From: DATKMP01 sp035541775
GTDB lineage: Bacteria > Bacteroidota > Ignavibacteria > UBA10030
DNA length: 12,746 nucleotides
Direction of reading: 5' to 3'
NCBI GenBank assembly: GCA_035541775.1
Contig: DATKMP010000078.1
Location: 1-12,746, forward strand
Shown here: in pieces, positions 1-8,682 of the stretch
Position numbering within the stretch: position 1 is the stretch's first letter
Layout of the letters: each line of letters begins with the position of its first letter
Notes under the pieces: generated by a model
The model's database searches: none
Seen by the model: only the letters and a program-made list of their open reading frames with translations
What the model was told of the DNA's origin: nothing
Position numbers and translations under genes: made by a program

Positions 1-523
1 CAATATGGTCTAATTGAAAACTGCTTACTTCCAGCACAGCGATATCGCCGGCAGACAGGGATTCCACAACGGAAGAGAATGCCGTTCCAATATTACCTGC
101 CGTTACATAACGTTTCTGTGCATCGTTCAATAGTTCGCCGAGCAAAGTGGTGGTGGTCGTTTTACCGTTGCTGCCGGTGATTGCGACAATCGGCGCCCGA
201 CAGAACCAGCTGCCGACTTCTAGTTCGCTGACAAGAGGAATATTGCGTTTGCGCGCTTCTTGCACCACCGGCGCAGAATTCGGAACACCGGGACTCAGCA
301 CCATCAAATCACAATGAAAAACGTTTGTAGAGTTGCCGCCCGTTTCAAATTCAATTTGTTCCGCCTTGAGCAGCGCGGCCTGTTCCGACATGGATGCCGA
401 CGAAGCAGTATCGCTGACCAGGACGATTGCGCCATGCAATTTGAGCAACACTGCCGCGGCAATACCACTGCGCGCTGCGCCGATAATAGAAATTTTTTTA
501 TGTTGAAGCTGGGCAAGTTCCAT
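1..523 (-). CDS. murD: MurD, UDP-N-acetylmuramoyl-L-alanine--D-glutamate ligase (N-terminal part, cut by window edge)
   Basis: Cytoplasmic ATP-dependent ligase that adds D-glutamate to UDP-MurNAc-L-Ala. Only the first 174 residues are in the window; the gene runs off the left edge, so this is incomplete by sampling and not a pseudogene. The N-terminal Rossmann-like UDP-binding domain shows IIGAARSG (residues 13-20) and LSPGVP (76-81). The central Mur ligase P-loop is ITGSNGKTTT (115-124), followed by AGNIG (142-146) and EVSSFQLDHI (165-174), all typical of MurD. The ATG at 523 lies 6 nt downstream of the mraY stop with no recognisable Shine-Dalgarno, which suggests translational coupling. It is the last dcw gene visible; ftsW, murG and murC would be expected further left, but this is not seen. 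Confidence 0.96.
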   Translation of the reverse strand, partial: MELAQLQHKKISIIGAARSGIAAAVLLKLHGAIVLVSDTASSASMSEQAALLKAEQIEFETGGNSTNVFHCDLMVLSPGVPNSAPVVQEARKRNIPLVSELEVGSWFCRAPIVAITGSNGKTTTTTLLGELLNDAQKRYVTAGNIGTAFSSVVESLSAGDIAVLEVSSFQLDHI

Positions 524-529
524 AAACTT

Positions 530-1654
530 TTACCGAACTTTAAATGTTGCAAGACTTAAAATCATGAGCAGCAACGCAATAATATAAAATCGTGTGACGA
601 TTTTTGGCTCGGGCCAGCCGAGTAATTCAAAATGATGATGAAGGGGCGCCATTTTAAAAACACGTTTGCCCTCACCGTACCGTTTTTTTGTGTACTTAAA
701 ATAGGCGCGTTGAATAATCACCGACACGGTTTCCATCAAAAACACGCCGCCGAGGGTCGGAAGCAATAATTCTTTTTTCATCAACACGCACACCGCGCCA
801 ACGATGCCGCCGAGTGCAAGCGATCCGGTATCGCCCATAAATACTTGCGCCGGATAAGAATTGAACCATAAGAATCCCAGCGCAGCGCCGGTTGTCGCCG
901 AACAAAAAATTGTCAGCTCACCGTTACCGCGCAAGTACGGAATCGTGAGGTATTGACTCCAGATGGCGTGGCCGGAAATGTACGTCATGATCGCAAGCGT
1001 AATGCTCACAATACCGACTGTTCCAATAGCAAGTCCATCCAATCCGTCGGTCAAATTCACCGCGTTGGAAGTTGCCGTGATGACAAAAATGACCACGGGA
1101 ATGTAAAACACGCCAAAATCGAATTCCATATATTTATAAAATGGAACCGTTGTGCTCGATTTTAAATGAACTAAATTTGCATCGATCCATTGCGGATGAA
1201 AATAAATCACACTACCGATCACCAACCCGACGAAAATCTGGCCGACAATTTTGTATCGTCCAATCAATCCTTTCGGTTTCTTCTTGATCACTTTTAAATA
1301 ATCATCGAGAAATCCCACTGCACCAAGAGCGATCGTTGTAAAGATAATAAGCTGGATGTACACATTCTTCAAGTCTGTCCAGAGCAATGCAGGAATAAGA
1401 ATCGCCGAAAGCACAATGAGTCCGCCCATCGTCGGCGTCCCGGCCTTGGAAAGATGACTTTTCGGCGCTTCCAATTTTGCTGCTTCGCCAACTTGCAGTT
1501 CGCGCAACTTGCCGATGATTTTCGGTCCCAGCCAGAATGCAATAATCAACGCCGTAATCGCGGCGGCGCCGGCACGAAACGTAATGTACCGGAAGACGCC
1601 AAAGCCGGGGACATTATATATTTTATGGAGATAGGTAAATAAATAATACAGCAT
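530..1654 (-). CDS. mraY: MraY, phospho-N-acetylmuramoyl-pentapeptide transferase
   Basis: Polytopic inner-membrane enzyme that transfers phospho-MurNAc-pentapeptide from UDP to undecaprenyl phosphate, making lipid I. The 374-residue length is normal for the family. Signatures seen in order: AGTPTMGG (residues 71-78), the Mg-binding FLDDYLK (115-121, aspartates 117 and 118), NAVNLTDGLDGLA (197-209), MGDTGSLALGG (273-283, D275) and the MraY-specific PLHHHFELLGWPEP (337-350). About ten hydrophobic segments are interspersed, with the last at the C-terminus. The ATG at 1654 is separated from the murF stop by a single base, and the stop at 530 is 6 nt before murD. No Shine-Dalgarno is visible, consistent with coupled translation. 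No catalytic residue is missing. Confidence 0.98.
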   Translation of the reverse strand: MLYYLFTYLHKIYNVPGFGVFRYITFRAGAAAITALIIAFWLGPKIIGKLRELQVGEAAKLEAPKSHLSKAGTPTMGGLIVLSAILIPALLWTDLKNVYIQLIIFTTIALGAVGFLDDYLKVIKKKPKGLIGRYKIVGQIFVGLVIGSVIYFHPQWIDANLVHLKSSTTVPFYKYMEFDFGVFYIPVVIFVITATSNAVNLTDGLDGLAIGTVGIVSITLAIMTYISGHAIWSQYLTIPYLRGNGELTIFCSATTGAALGFLWFNSYPAQVFMGDTGSLALGGIVGAVCVLMKKELLLPTLGGVFLMETVSVIIQRAYFKYTKKRYGEGKRVFKMAPLHHHFELLGWPEPKIVTRFYIIALLLMILSLATFKVR

Positions 1655-1655
1655 T

Positions 1656-3068
1656 TTATGCCGTCGCTTTCTGAGTTACGTGATCGGATAACGAAGCGAC
1701 CACTTCTTCCATTTTCATTCCACGCGATCCTTTTATCAGCACAATATCGCCGGGAGCGATAATTTCCGTTAAAAATTTTATCAAGACCGGTTTTAATTCA
1801 AAGTGCGATTTGGTTGGCGTCGTCGCTGCCTCGTACGTTGCATGAGAAAGCTTTCCGTATGTCAGCAGTATATCGACTTGATATTTTCCTGTCGCTTTTC
1901 CAATTTGTCTGTGCAGTGTTTCCGCAGACTCGCCGAGTTCCAGCATATCACCGAGGACAGCAATGCGCCTGCCCGGTAGTTGCAAAGACTTCAACGTTTT
2001 AAATGCAGCCACAACAGAATCAGGATTGGAATTATACGTATCATTGATAATGGTAATTTCACCGACACGAACAACCTGCATCCGCTTATTTGCCGCCTGA
2101 AATATTTTCAATGCATGCTGAATCTGTTCCGGCGCTACTTTGAAATGCACACCGACCGTTGCTGCGGCAAGCGCATTTTTTGCGTTGTGCTCTCCCGGAA
2201 CACCCACAGAAACCTTGAACGCGCGGGCTCGTTGGTGTTTGATCTGAAACGCTGCACATCCCAGATCATCGATCGATAAGGAAGAAGCTTTTACGGCAGC
2301 GTTTCGTACACCAAATCCGTAGAGAATGCGTTTCTTCATTTTCTTCGATGCCGCCGACAAATACTCGTCGTCGCCATTCACAAAGATAACGCCGTGATAT
2401 TGGGCCAGCCATGTAAACATTTCTGTTTCAGCTTTTGCTACGCCATCGAGTGATCCGAAAAATTCTAAATGTTCGCGTCCGATATTCGTTAAGATACCGC
2501 AAGTCGGTTCTACCATGGAACAGAGATATTCAATCTCGCCCGGATGGTTAGTACCGACTTCGACCACTGCCATTGTATGTTTTTTGTTTAATCGAAACAA
2601 AGTTTCCGGCACGCCAATGTGATTATTGAGATTGCCTTCCGTACACAAAACAGAATATTTTGCACTTAACACACTGCGGATCATTTCTTTTGTCGTGGTT
2701 TTTCCGTTCGAACCGCCAACAACAAGAATCGGTATGTCAAATTTTTTGCGGTACATATTGGCAAGCGCACCCAATGCGAGCGTCGTGTCTTCAACAACGA
2801 TACGCGGAATCGTAATACTCACCATCATTGCAGCATTACTTTCTGCCCAATGCCGGTTGACGACAATGGCTGCTGCGCCGCTTTCGACCGCTTTGGAAAT
2901 AAAATTATGCCCGTCAAATTGTTCGCCGCGAATTGCGACAAACAATTCTCCCACACGAATAGAACGAGAGTCGATCGAGACACCGCTGACTGAGAATGCT
3001 CGAATGCCGTCGAAACCGATTGCATGGTTATGTGGAATTTTCAATATGGTAGTTTTGGTCAGCTTCAT
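1656..3068 (-). CDS. murF: MurF, UDP-N-acetylmuramoyl-tripeptide--D-alanyl-D-alanine ligase
   Basis: Cytoplasmic ATP-dependent ligase that adds D-Ala-D-Ala to the UDP-MurNAc tripeptide, completing the soluble pentapeptide precursor. The 470-residue length is typical. The N-terminal substrate domain has SIDSRSIRVGELFVA (residues 31-45). The P-loop is GGSNGKTTTKE (118-128), followed by the MurF-type EGNLNNHIGVP (144-154), VEVGTNHPGEIE (169-180) and TNIGREHLEFFGS (194-206). The C-terminal domain has NDTYNSNPDS (342-351), AVLGDMLELGE (370-380) and IKGSRGMKME (445-454). The start overlaps the murE stop in an ATGA arrangement (3065-3068), a classic coupling signal. The mraY start follows one base after its stop. 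MurF rather than MurE is supported by NPDS and GSRGMKME. Confidence 0.98.
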   Translation of the reverse strand: MKLTKTTILKIPHNHAIGFDGIRAFSVSGVSIDSRSIRVGELFVAIRGEQFDGHNFISKAVESGAAAIVVNRHWAESNAAMMVSITIPRIVVEDTTLALGALANMYRKKFDIPILVVGGSNGKTTTKEMIRSVLSAKYSVLCTEGNLNNHIGVPETLFRLNKKHTMAVVEVGTNHPGEIEYLCSMVEPTCGILTNIGREHLEFFGSLDGVAKAETEMFTWLAQYHGVIFVNGDDEYLSAASKKMKKRILYGFGVRNAAVKASSLSIDDLGCAAFQIKHQRARAFKVSVGVPGEHNAKNALAAATVGVHFKVAPEQIQHALKIFQAANKRMQVVRVGEITIINDTYNSNPDSVVAAFKTLKSLQLPGRRIAVLGDMLELGESAETLHRQIGKATGKYQVDILLTYGKLSHATYEAATTPTKSHFELKPVLIKFLTEIIAPGDIVLIKGSRGMKMEEVVASLSDHVTQKATA

Positions 3069-4567
3069 GACAAAAGTTTTTCGACTACTTCACGATCGCT
3101 AAAATGTTTTTTTTCTTTGCCGATAATTTGATAATCTTCGTGCCCCTTACCAGCAATGAGAATAACATCGCCGCGCCCGGCTGCCTTCACAGCGCGTTCG
3201 ATTGCAGCTCTCCTGTCCGGTTCGCGTAGCACGCTGGCATGGTGCGTAATTCCGCGCATCACATCGTCAATAATGTGGCCGGGATTTTCCGTCCGCGGAT
3301 TATCCGATGTCACAATGGCAAGGTCGCTCAAGTCGCCGGCAATTTTTCCCATCAAGGGGCGTTTCGTTTTATCGCGATCGCCGCCGGCGCCAAACACGGT
3401 GATAATTTTTCCCTGAAATTCTTTTGGAAGAATATCGTGAATCGTTTTCAAACAATTTTCCAGCGCGTCCGGCGTATGCGCATAATCCACGATGGCAGTC
3501 CAACCTGCCGGCGAAGAAATGCGTTCAAAGCGCCCGCGGACATTCTTTACGTTTTCAATTCCACGTAATATTTTTTCACGGGATACGCCCAGCGCTTTTC
3601 CGGCACAATATGCTGCAAGCACATTGTAGGCGTTAAATTTTCCGAGGAGCGGTGTTGTCAGTTCAAATTCATCCCCCTCGTCGTTCACGGCGAGCGCTGT
3701 TCCTCCAATGCCGAGCCGTACCTCTTTTGCCCAAACAGTCGATGGGGTGGAAAGACTGTACGAAATTTTTTTGACATGGGAAATCAGCGAAAATAATTTT
3801 TCACCCCATACATCATCGACATTGACGATTGCTATATCCGACGGAGAAAGAGCATCAAAAAGAATTTTCTTCGCTTTGAAATATTCATCCATCGTTTTGT
3901 GATAGTCTAAATGATCTTGTGTAAGATTGCTGAACACTGCGACATCGAAATCCAACCCCATTACACGCGACTGGTCTAATGCATGCGAAGATACTTCCAT
4001 GGACACCGACGTACAGCCCTCTTGCACCATCGCGGAAAACAACGCATTCAGTTCCAGCGATTCGGGCGTGGTGTGTGTTGCCGGAATAGTTTTGTTGCCG
4101 ATTTTATATTCAATTGTACCGATCAATCCGACTTTTTCGCCGGCCGCTTCCAGAATCGATTTGATCAAATGTGTCGTCGTTGTTTTGCCATTCGTGCCGG
4201 TAACACCGGCAAGTTTTAGTTTGCGCGACGGATGGTCGTACTGATTTGCCGACATTGCCGCCAGTGCTTTGCGTGTATCGGGCACGATAATTTTTATCAC
4301 ACCCATGTGCATACTCAATGGGTCGGGCAGGACAGATTCATCTTGAATCACAACGGCCTTTGCGCCGCGGCCAATTGCATCTTGCACAAACCCGTGGCCA
4401 TCGCTTGCTGTCCCCTTGAGGGCAACAAAGCAATCGCCGCGCTGAATTTTGCGCGAATCGTATTGTACCGATACTATTTCTACATCGTGCGTTACTGCCA
4501 TGTGGCCGAACATCGTTTGAAATAATTTTGTAACGGTAACATTTTCTAATAGCTGTGCAAGTTTCAT
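3065..4567 (-). CDS. murE: MurE, UDP-N-acetylmuramoyl-L-alanyl-D-glutamate--2,6-diaminopimelate ligase
   Basis: Cytoplasmic ligase adding the third amino acid to UDP-MurNAc-L-Ala-D-Glu. I chose the ATG at 4567 (protein begins MKLAQLL, 500 residues), 2 nt after the ftsI stop. An in-frame ATG at 4609 would add 14 residues unlike the family and overlap ftsI by 40 nt. Numbered from 4567: DSRKIQRGDCFVA (residues 37-49), the P-loop GVTGTNGKTTTT (121-132), THTTPESLE (164-172), MEVSSHALDQ (190-199), and the lysine expected to be carbamylated near K233 in FKAKKILF. FGAGGDRDKTKRPLMG (392-407) and GKGHEDYQ (473-480) follow. DNPR (422-425) is the signature of meso-diaminopimelate specificity, as opposed to lysine-adding MurE. 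There is an ATGA overlap with murF downstream. Confidence 0.97.
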   Translation of the reverse strand: MKLAQLLENVTVTKLFQTMFGHMAVTHDVEIVSVQYDSRKIQRGDCFVALKGTASDGHGFVQDAIGRGAKAVVIQDESVLPDPLSMHMGVIKIIVPDTRKALAAMSANQYDHPSRKLKLAGVTGTNGKTTTTHLIKSILEAAGEKVGLIGTIEYKIGNKTIPATHTTPESLELNALFSAMVQEGCTSVSMEVSSHALDQSRVMGLDFDVAVFSNLTQDHLDYHKTMDEYFKAKKILFDALSPSDIAIVNVDDVWGEKLFSLISHVKKISYSLSTPSTVWAKEVRLGIGGTALAVNDEGDEFELTTPLLGKFNAYNVLAAYCAGKALGVSREKILRGIENVKNVRGRFERISSPAGWTAIVDYAHTPDALENCLKTIHDILPKEFQGKIITVFGAGGDRDKTKRPLMGKIAGDLSDLAIVTSDNPRTENPGHIIDDVMRGITHHASVLREPDRRAAIERAVKAAGRGDVILIAGKGHEDYQIIGKEKKHFSDREVVEKLLS

Positions 4568-4569
4568 AC

Positions 4570-6756
4570 TCAATATAATACTGTTGATGCTAATCCATGG
4601 GGTTCGCAATGTAAAAGAATTTCGGAACCGAGGTGTACGTGTTCACCCGGCGCGGGAAGCTGTGATGCTACAACGCCGTTTCCTTGCAGCTTCACGCTAA
4701 AATCATCGATCACCAATCTATTCATTGCACGGCGAACACTCATGCCGCGCACATCGGGAACGGTAATCGTTCCGTTGGCCGCCGCGGATGAATCGTTGTT
4801 CACGATCAACGAAACCGCTTCATTTTTTTCAACCTGTTTGCCGGGATCGGGAGACTGGCGAAGAACGATTGTGCCTGACCCAAATTCTTGTGCATTCAAT
4901 CCGCATCCTTCGAGAATGCGTTTTGCCAGTGCGGGGTGCAGCATTCGCACATCAGGAACAGTAATGCTGCCATTTTGATTTCGATTCTGTGCCACAGCAG
5001 TCCGCGAAAATTTATAGGATGTTGTAATGATGCGTTGTGCAATGGCATGAAACACGGGGCCGCTCGTGCTGCCGCCGTAATAGCTGTTCGCGCGCGGATT
5101 ATCCATCATCACTAAACAAACGATTTGTGGATCATCGATGGGAAAATATCCGACAAACGATGCCGTGTAGCTATTGGCAGCGTACTGTCCTTCGACATAT
5201 TTGCGCGACGTTCCGGTTTTGCCGGCAATGCGAACGCCGTCGATGCGAACATTTTTTCCCGTTCCGCGTTCAACGACACCTTCAAATGCCGCCGTAAGCA
5301 AATCGATGGTTTGCTGCGAAGCAACGCGGCGAATCGCTTGCGGTTTCTGTTCAAACATCACCGTTCCGTTGCCGTCTTGTATCGATGCGATAAGGAATGG
5401 TTTCATCAATTCACCATGATTTGCAATCGCTGCATACGCGCATGCGATTTGCAGTGGGGTCACGCCGACTTCGTAACCGTACGACATGGTTTGCAACGTC
5501 GTACCCGACCATGTTGGATCGCCGGGTTTTTTAATCACGCCACGAACTTCTCCCGGTACATCGATTCCCGTGAACATACCGAATCCGAAATCACGTGCGT
5601 ACCGATACAACGTTTCGCCGCCGACAATTTTTCCTACTTTGGCAAGAACAATATTGCTGGAAAGCTCGATGCCTTGTTGAAACGTCAGCCAATCGTATTC
5701 GTGCGTGTCGCTGATGATGCGGAACTTCGATCCGCCAAGCGATACCTTCATTTTGCCATGTTCTGCATTGATCCGCGTTTCCGGCGTTACGAGACGTTGT
5801 TCGTACGCTGCGGCAGCCGTTACGATTTTGAAAACAGAACCCGGTTCAAACAAATCGCTCACAACGCGATTGCGTGCAGCCGCTAAATCAATTTTTCCGG
5901 TGTTGTTCGGATCGATGCCAGGATATGTGGACATGGCAAGCACTTCGCCGGTTTTCGGGTTCAACATCACGGCAAGGCCGCCGTCTGCTTTGTTGTCGTC
6001 CACGCCGCGTTTCAATTCTTCATCGACTATGGCTTGATATGTGACATCGATGGTCAGATGCACATTGCTGCCGTTGATCGGCTCTCGCCGCGGATAATCT
6101 GCCGATGGCCGCACACGGCCAAGGCCATCCTGCTGCATCACCACAGAACCACTCACGCCTTTTAAAACATTATCACACTGCAACTCAATACCGGAAATAC
6201 CTTTATTGTCGATATTCGTAAAACCAATGACCGATCCGGCAAGATCATCGTAGTGATAAATGCGCCGCGGTTCGGGTGATTTAACAATGCCCTGAAGCTT
6301 TGCATCATCGATCTGTTTTGCGAGTTCGGGTTTGACGCCGCGCTCTAACCACACAAAGTGTTTGGAATCTTGTTCTTCGTTTTTACTGCGCAATTTTTCT
6401 AAATAGTACGATTGCGGTTTTCCGAACACCGATGAAAATGTTTCTGCCACAAGCGAAGATTTGTTGCCGACAAAATGCGGATCGGCACCAAACGAAACAT
6501 ACATCGTATTCGATGCAAGAATATTTTCATTTCGATCATACAGATTGCCGCGAACTGCCGGAAGAACAAATGCCCGTTCGTACTGCTTTCGCGCCAGCGC
6601 CTGATATTTCGCCGCCTCGATCACTTGAATCGTGATAAGGCGAAATCCAATCGCACCAAATGCGGCAAGAAACGCGAACAGCACCAAAAGATACCGTGCA
6701 CGGAATTGCCTCCAAGTATCTTGTGCGGCAGGTTGTTGTGGCGTTTGCGCTGTCAT
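4570..6756 (-). CDS. ftsI: FtsI-type class B penicillin-binding protein (septal transpeptidase) with two PASTA domains
   Basis: Septal peptidoglycan DD-transpeptidase. The 728 residues comprise a short cytoplasmic tail, one membrane anchor (about residues 22-45), a PBP dimerisation region beginning around VRGNLYDRNENILA (68-81), and a transpeptidase domain. Catalytic motifs are all present: SVFK (S307, K310), SSN (366-368) and KTG (513-515). Two C-terminal PASTA domains follow, about 598-653 and 664-717, each opening with ITVPDVR and containing a PxPG turn (PDPG, PAPG). Residues 582-597 and 654-663 look like linkers. The PASTA tail makes it longer than the roughly 580-residue E. coli FtsI and reminiscent of Firmicutes SpoVD/PBP2X. 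Position between ftsL and murE supports the division role. The start overlaps the ftsL stop as ATGA (6753-6756). Confidence 0.96.
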   Translation of the reverse strand: MTAQTPQQPAAQDTWRQFRARYLLVLFAFLAAFGAIGFRLITIQVIEAAKYQALARKQYERAFVLPAVRGNLYDRNENILASNTMYVSFGADPHFVGNKSSLVAETFSSVFGKPQSYYLEKLRSKNEEQDSKHFVWLERGVKPELAKQIDDAKLQGIVKSPEPRRIYHYDDLAGSVIGFTNIDNKGISGIELQCDNVLKGVSGSVVMQQDGLGRVRPSADYPRREPINGSNVHLTIDVTYQAIVDEELKRGVDDNKADGGLAVMLNPKTGEVLAMSTYPGIDPNNTGKIDLAAARNRVVSDLFEPGSVFKIVTAAAAYEQRLVTPETRINAEHGKMKVSLGGSKFRIISDTHEYDWLTFQQGIELSSNIVLAKVGKIVGGETLYRYARDFGFGMFTGIDVPGEVRGVIKKPGDPTWSGTTLQTMSYGYEVGVTPLQIACAYAAIANHGELMKPFLIASIQDGNGTVMFEQKPQAIRRVASQQTIDLLTAAFEGVVERGTGKNVRIDGVRIAGKTGTSRKYVEGQYAANSYTASFVGYFPIDDPQIVCLVMMDNPRANSYYGGSTSGPVFHAIAQRIITTSYKFSRTAVAQNRNQNGSITVPDVRMLHPALAKRILEGCGLNAQEFGSGTIVLRQSPDPGKQVEKNEAVSLIVNNDSSAAANGTITVPDVRGMSVRRAMNRLVIDDFSVKLQGNGVVASQLPAPGEHVHLGSEILLHCEPHGLASTVLY

Positions 6757-7283
6757 GGATTTTGGTGCATTTGTGATTGAACAATTTCATCGATCTGTTG
6801 TACGCGTTCAGGGTCAACAGCAATCCACATGGGAATTTGTTTGGGCGAACGTAATCCTAATTGATCTTGCGCGAATTGCTGCACACGATCCAGCGTGGAG
6901 AGACGATTGATTTGCGTCTTGAGCAATTCTTGCTCGTTGGCCATTTGTTGATGCTGCCTTTGCAACTGATCGATTTGCACGACCAATCTTCCCACTGCGA
7001 GAATATTACTGATATACAACACGCTGACGACGGCGACACTAAAAAGAATCACTATAACGTTGAATGGCGAAATTTTTCTTCGCGATGGTCTACGATTTTT
7101 TGGCGAAGCAGGAGCATGAGCGTTCTCCGCGGGAAAATCTGTTTGCGGTTGCGGCATTCCGCTGTACACCATATCGCGTGCTTCTCGAATACGCGGAATA
7201 GAAATGGTCGAACCCGGCGTTTCCGGTTCCGCCATCGCGTGTTCCGCGTAGAGTTCTCCAAGATTTTGTACTTGCTTTGCCAC
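6753..7283 (-). CDS. ftsL: FtsL-like cell division protein (single-pass, coiled coil)
   Basis: A 176-residue bitopic protein in the ftsL position between rsmH and ftsI. By position and architecture it should be the septal FtsL that acts with FtsB/FtsQ and the FtsW-FtsI synthase. A cytoplasmic N-terminus of about 70 residues, rich in Pro/Ala/Gln and ending in a basic patch (NRRPSRRK, 63-70), precedes one membrane segment (about 74-95). A Gln-rich extracytoplasmic coiled coil (about 98-140) follows, and then QDQLGLRSPKQIP (139-151), a motif commonly seen in FtsL/FtsB-type proteins. The first possible start is GTG at 7283, 8 nt after the rsmH stop; ATG at 7238 (residue 16) is an alternative, and neither has a clear Shine-Dalgarno. 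Sequence conservation in FtsL is low, so the name rests mainly on context and topology. Confidence 0.82.
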   Translation of the reverse strand: MAKQVQNLGELYAEHAMAEPETPGSTISIPRIREARDMVYSGMPQPQTDFPAENAHAPASPKNRRPSRRKISPFNVIVILFSVAVVSVLYISNILAVGRLVVQIDQLQRQHQQMANEQELLKTQINRLSTLDRVQQFAQDQLGLRSPKQIPMWIAVDPERVQQIDEIVQSQMHQNP

Positions 7284-7291
7284 GTTCGGTA

Positions 7292-8227
7292 CTATAATTT
7301 TTCAGCAACACGCATTTTTGCACTGCGCGCGCGCGGATTATTTTTTATTTCATATTCAGAAGCGAGGATCGGTTTCTTCGTCAGCACGTTCATGGACGGT
7401 TGAATGGCGACATCCGGCTGAAACTTATTTCCCGATGGAATCGAGGTGGCAGAAGCCGCACGGAACATATCTTTCACGATTCTATCTTCCAACGAATGAT
7501 ACGATATTACCACGAGCCGTCCGCCGGGCACCAAGCAATTGATGCCGTTACGAAGCGCCGCCGTTAAATTTTCCAGTTCATTATTGACTTCAATACGAAT
7601 GGCTTGGAAAACTCTTGCCAAACTTTTATTTAAAAATCTTGTCCCGACCGTTTTTTCAACAATCGAAGCTAATTCGCTGGTTGTGTCGATGGATTTGTCG
7701 GAACGTGCACGAACAATTGCTTTTGCAATTCTCCGGGACTGTTGTTCTTCGCCATATTTCCACACGACATCGGCAAGCTGCTGTTCGTCGTACGTATTCA
7801 CCATCGCATGTGCATCAAACACCTGATCGCCATTCATCCGCATATCCAACCGGTCATTTCCGCGAAAGCTAAATCCTTTTTTCGGTTCATCCAGTTGAAA
7901 CGACGATACGCCGAGATCGAGGAGAATTCCGTGCACACACTTTATTCCTGCGGAAGAAAGAACGAATGGAAGGTTTTTAAAATTATCTTTTACCATATAC
8001 ACGCGTGCGCCGAATTTCTTTAATCGTTCGGATGCTGTGCGTATCGCATCATCATCGGCATCGATACCGATCAGTATTCCCGGCGTTTCCAATGAATCAA
8101 GAATTGATTCTGCATGTCCGCCGCCGCCGAGCGTGCCATCGACATAACATCCTTGCTTATTCGTCAATAATATTGCAAGAACCTCCTGCAATAAAACGGG
8201 AGTATGATATGAACGCGTCTCCACCAC
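7292..8227 (-). CDS. rsmH: RsmH (MraW), 16S rRNA (cytosine-1402-N4)-methyltransferase
   Basis: SAM-dependent methyltransferase acting on C1402 of 16S rRNA in the decoding centre; classically the second dcw gene. The 311 residues contain HTPVLLQEV (8-16), the SAM-binding DGTLGGGGHAESIL (30-43), GIDADDDAI (54-62), LDLGVSSFQLD (103-113), GFSFRGNDRLDMRM (118-131), YGEEQQSRRIAKAI (158-171), RVFQAIRIEVNNEL (205-218) and SYHSLEDRIVK (242-252). NPRARSAKMRVAEK is at the end. The region before the last motif (about 258-282) has no Cys pair, unlike many homologues with a CxC element there. The start must be GTG, at 8227 or the adjacent 8224, because no ATG precedes the HTPVLL motif. It begins 5 nt after the mraZ stop with no visible Shine-Dalgarno. 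Confidence 0.97.
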   Translation of the reverse strand: MVETRSYHTPVLLQEVLAILLTNKQGCYVDGTLGGGGHAESILDSLETPGILIGIDADDDAIRTASERLKKFGARVYMVKDNFKNLPFVLSSAGIKCVHGILLDLGVSSFQLDEPKKGFSFRGNDRLDMRMNGDQVFDAHAMVNTYDEQQLADVVWKYGEEQQSRRIAKAIVRARSDKSIDTTSELASIVEKTVGTRFLNKSLARVFQAIRIEVNNELENLTAALRNGINCLVPGGRLVVISYHSLEDRIVKDMFRAASATSIPSGNKFQPDVAIQPSMNVLTKKPILASEYEIKNNPRARSAKMRVAEKL

Positions 8228-8232
8228 AATTT

Positions 8233-8682
8233 TTATTGTTGAGATTTGAAGACTTGTTCGGCAACAGTTTCGTACGTGTCCGGATGATTTTTTTGATACT
8301 CATCATACACTGCCGGATTCCACAACTCGATGCGTTCCAGTACGCCAAGGATCAGCACTTCATTTTCAATACCTGCAAACTTGAGCAGCTCTTGAGGAAT
8401 ACTCACACGTGCTTGACTGTCGATCTCACTATCGGTGGCCCGTTCAAATAAAGTCCGCGCATAAAATCGATGTTGCGCATCGAGGAACGATAAGCCGCGC
8501 ACAAATTGCTCCAGCTTGTTCCATTCATCTTGGGGATAGACATACAAACATTTTTCAAAGCCGCGTGTGACGACAAATTTTTTTTTCGCACTTGAAGCTA
8601 CATTTTTTCGCAACTTTGCCGGAAGAGCAACACGCCCTTTGTTATCCACCGAATATGTATATCTGCCTTTAAATGATGACAT
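8233..8682 (-). CDS. mraZ: MraZ, transcriptional regulator of the dcw operon
   Basis: First gene of the cluster; an AbrB-fold DNA-binding protein that in E. coli and other bacteria represses its own operon by binding tandem TGGG-type repeats upstream of itself. Two SpoVT/AbrB-like halves are visible: DNKGRVALPAKLR (residues 13-25) and DSQARVSIPQELL (88-100). In the second, the usual Gly of the DxxGR motif is Ala. The 149-residue length is normal. I prefer the ATG at 8682 (MSSFKGRY) because GAGAG at 8689-8693 lies 6 nt upstream. The ATG at 8688 (adding Met-Val) abuts that element directly and would leave no spacer. The matching operator array is at 8724-8751. Confidence 0.96.
   Translation of the reverse strand: MSSFKGRYTYSVDNKGRVALPAKLRKNVASSAKKKFVVTRGFEKCLYVYPQDEWNKLEQFVRGLSFLDAQHRFYARTLFERATDSEIDSQARVSIPQELLKFAGIENEVLILGVLERIELWNPAVYDEYQKNHPDTYETVAEQVFKSQQ

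Noticed and set aside
2626..3102. 158-codon plus-strand reading frame opposite the start of murF
   Set aside because: It is antisense to conserved MurF motifs and its composition is that of a complementary-strand artefact.
4568..4609. In-frame upstream ATG extending MurE by 14 residues
   Set aside because: It overlaps ftsI by 40 nt and adds residues unlike MurE N-termini; the ATG at 4567 fits operon spacing and gives the usual 500-residue length.
5125..5886. 253-codon plus-strand reading frame opposite ftsI
   Set aside because: It lies wholly antisense to a well-supported transpeptidase domain, shows no domain-like sequence and is rich in Arg, Cys and Phe as expected of a shadow frame.
6861..7403. 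180-codon plus-strand reading frame opposite ftsL and rsmH
   Set aside because: It crosses the boundary of two real minus-strand genes, has no recognisable motif and no ribosome-binding site.
8005..8451. 148-codon plus-strand reading frame spanning the rsmH-mraZ junction
   Set aside because: It is entirely antisense to two conserved genes and has no protein-family signature.
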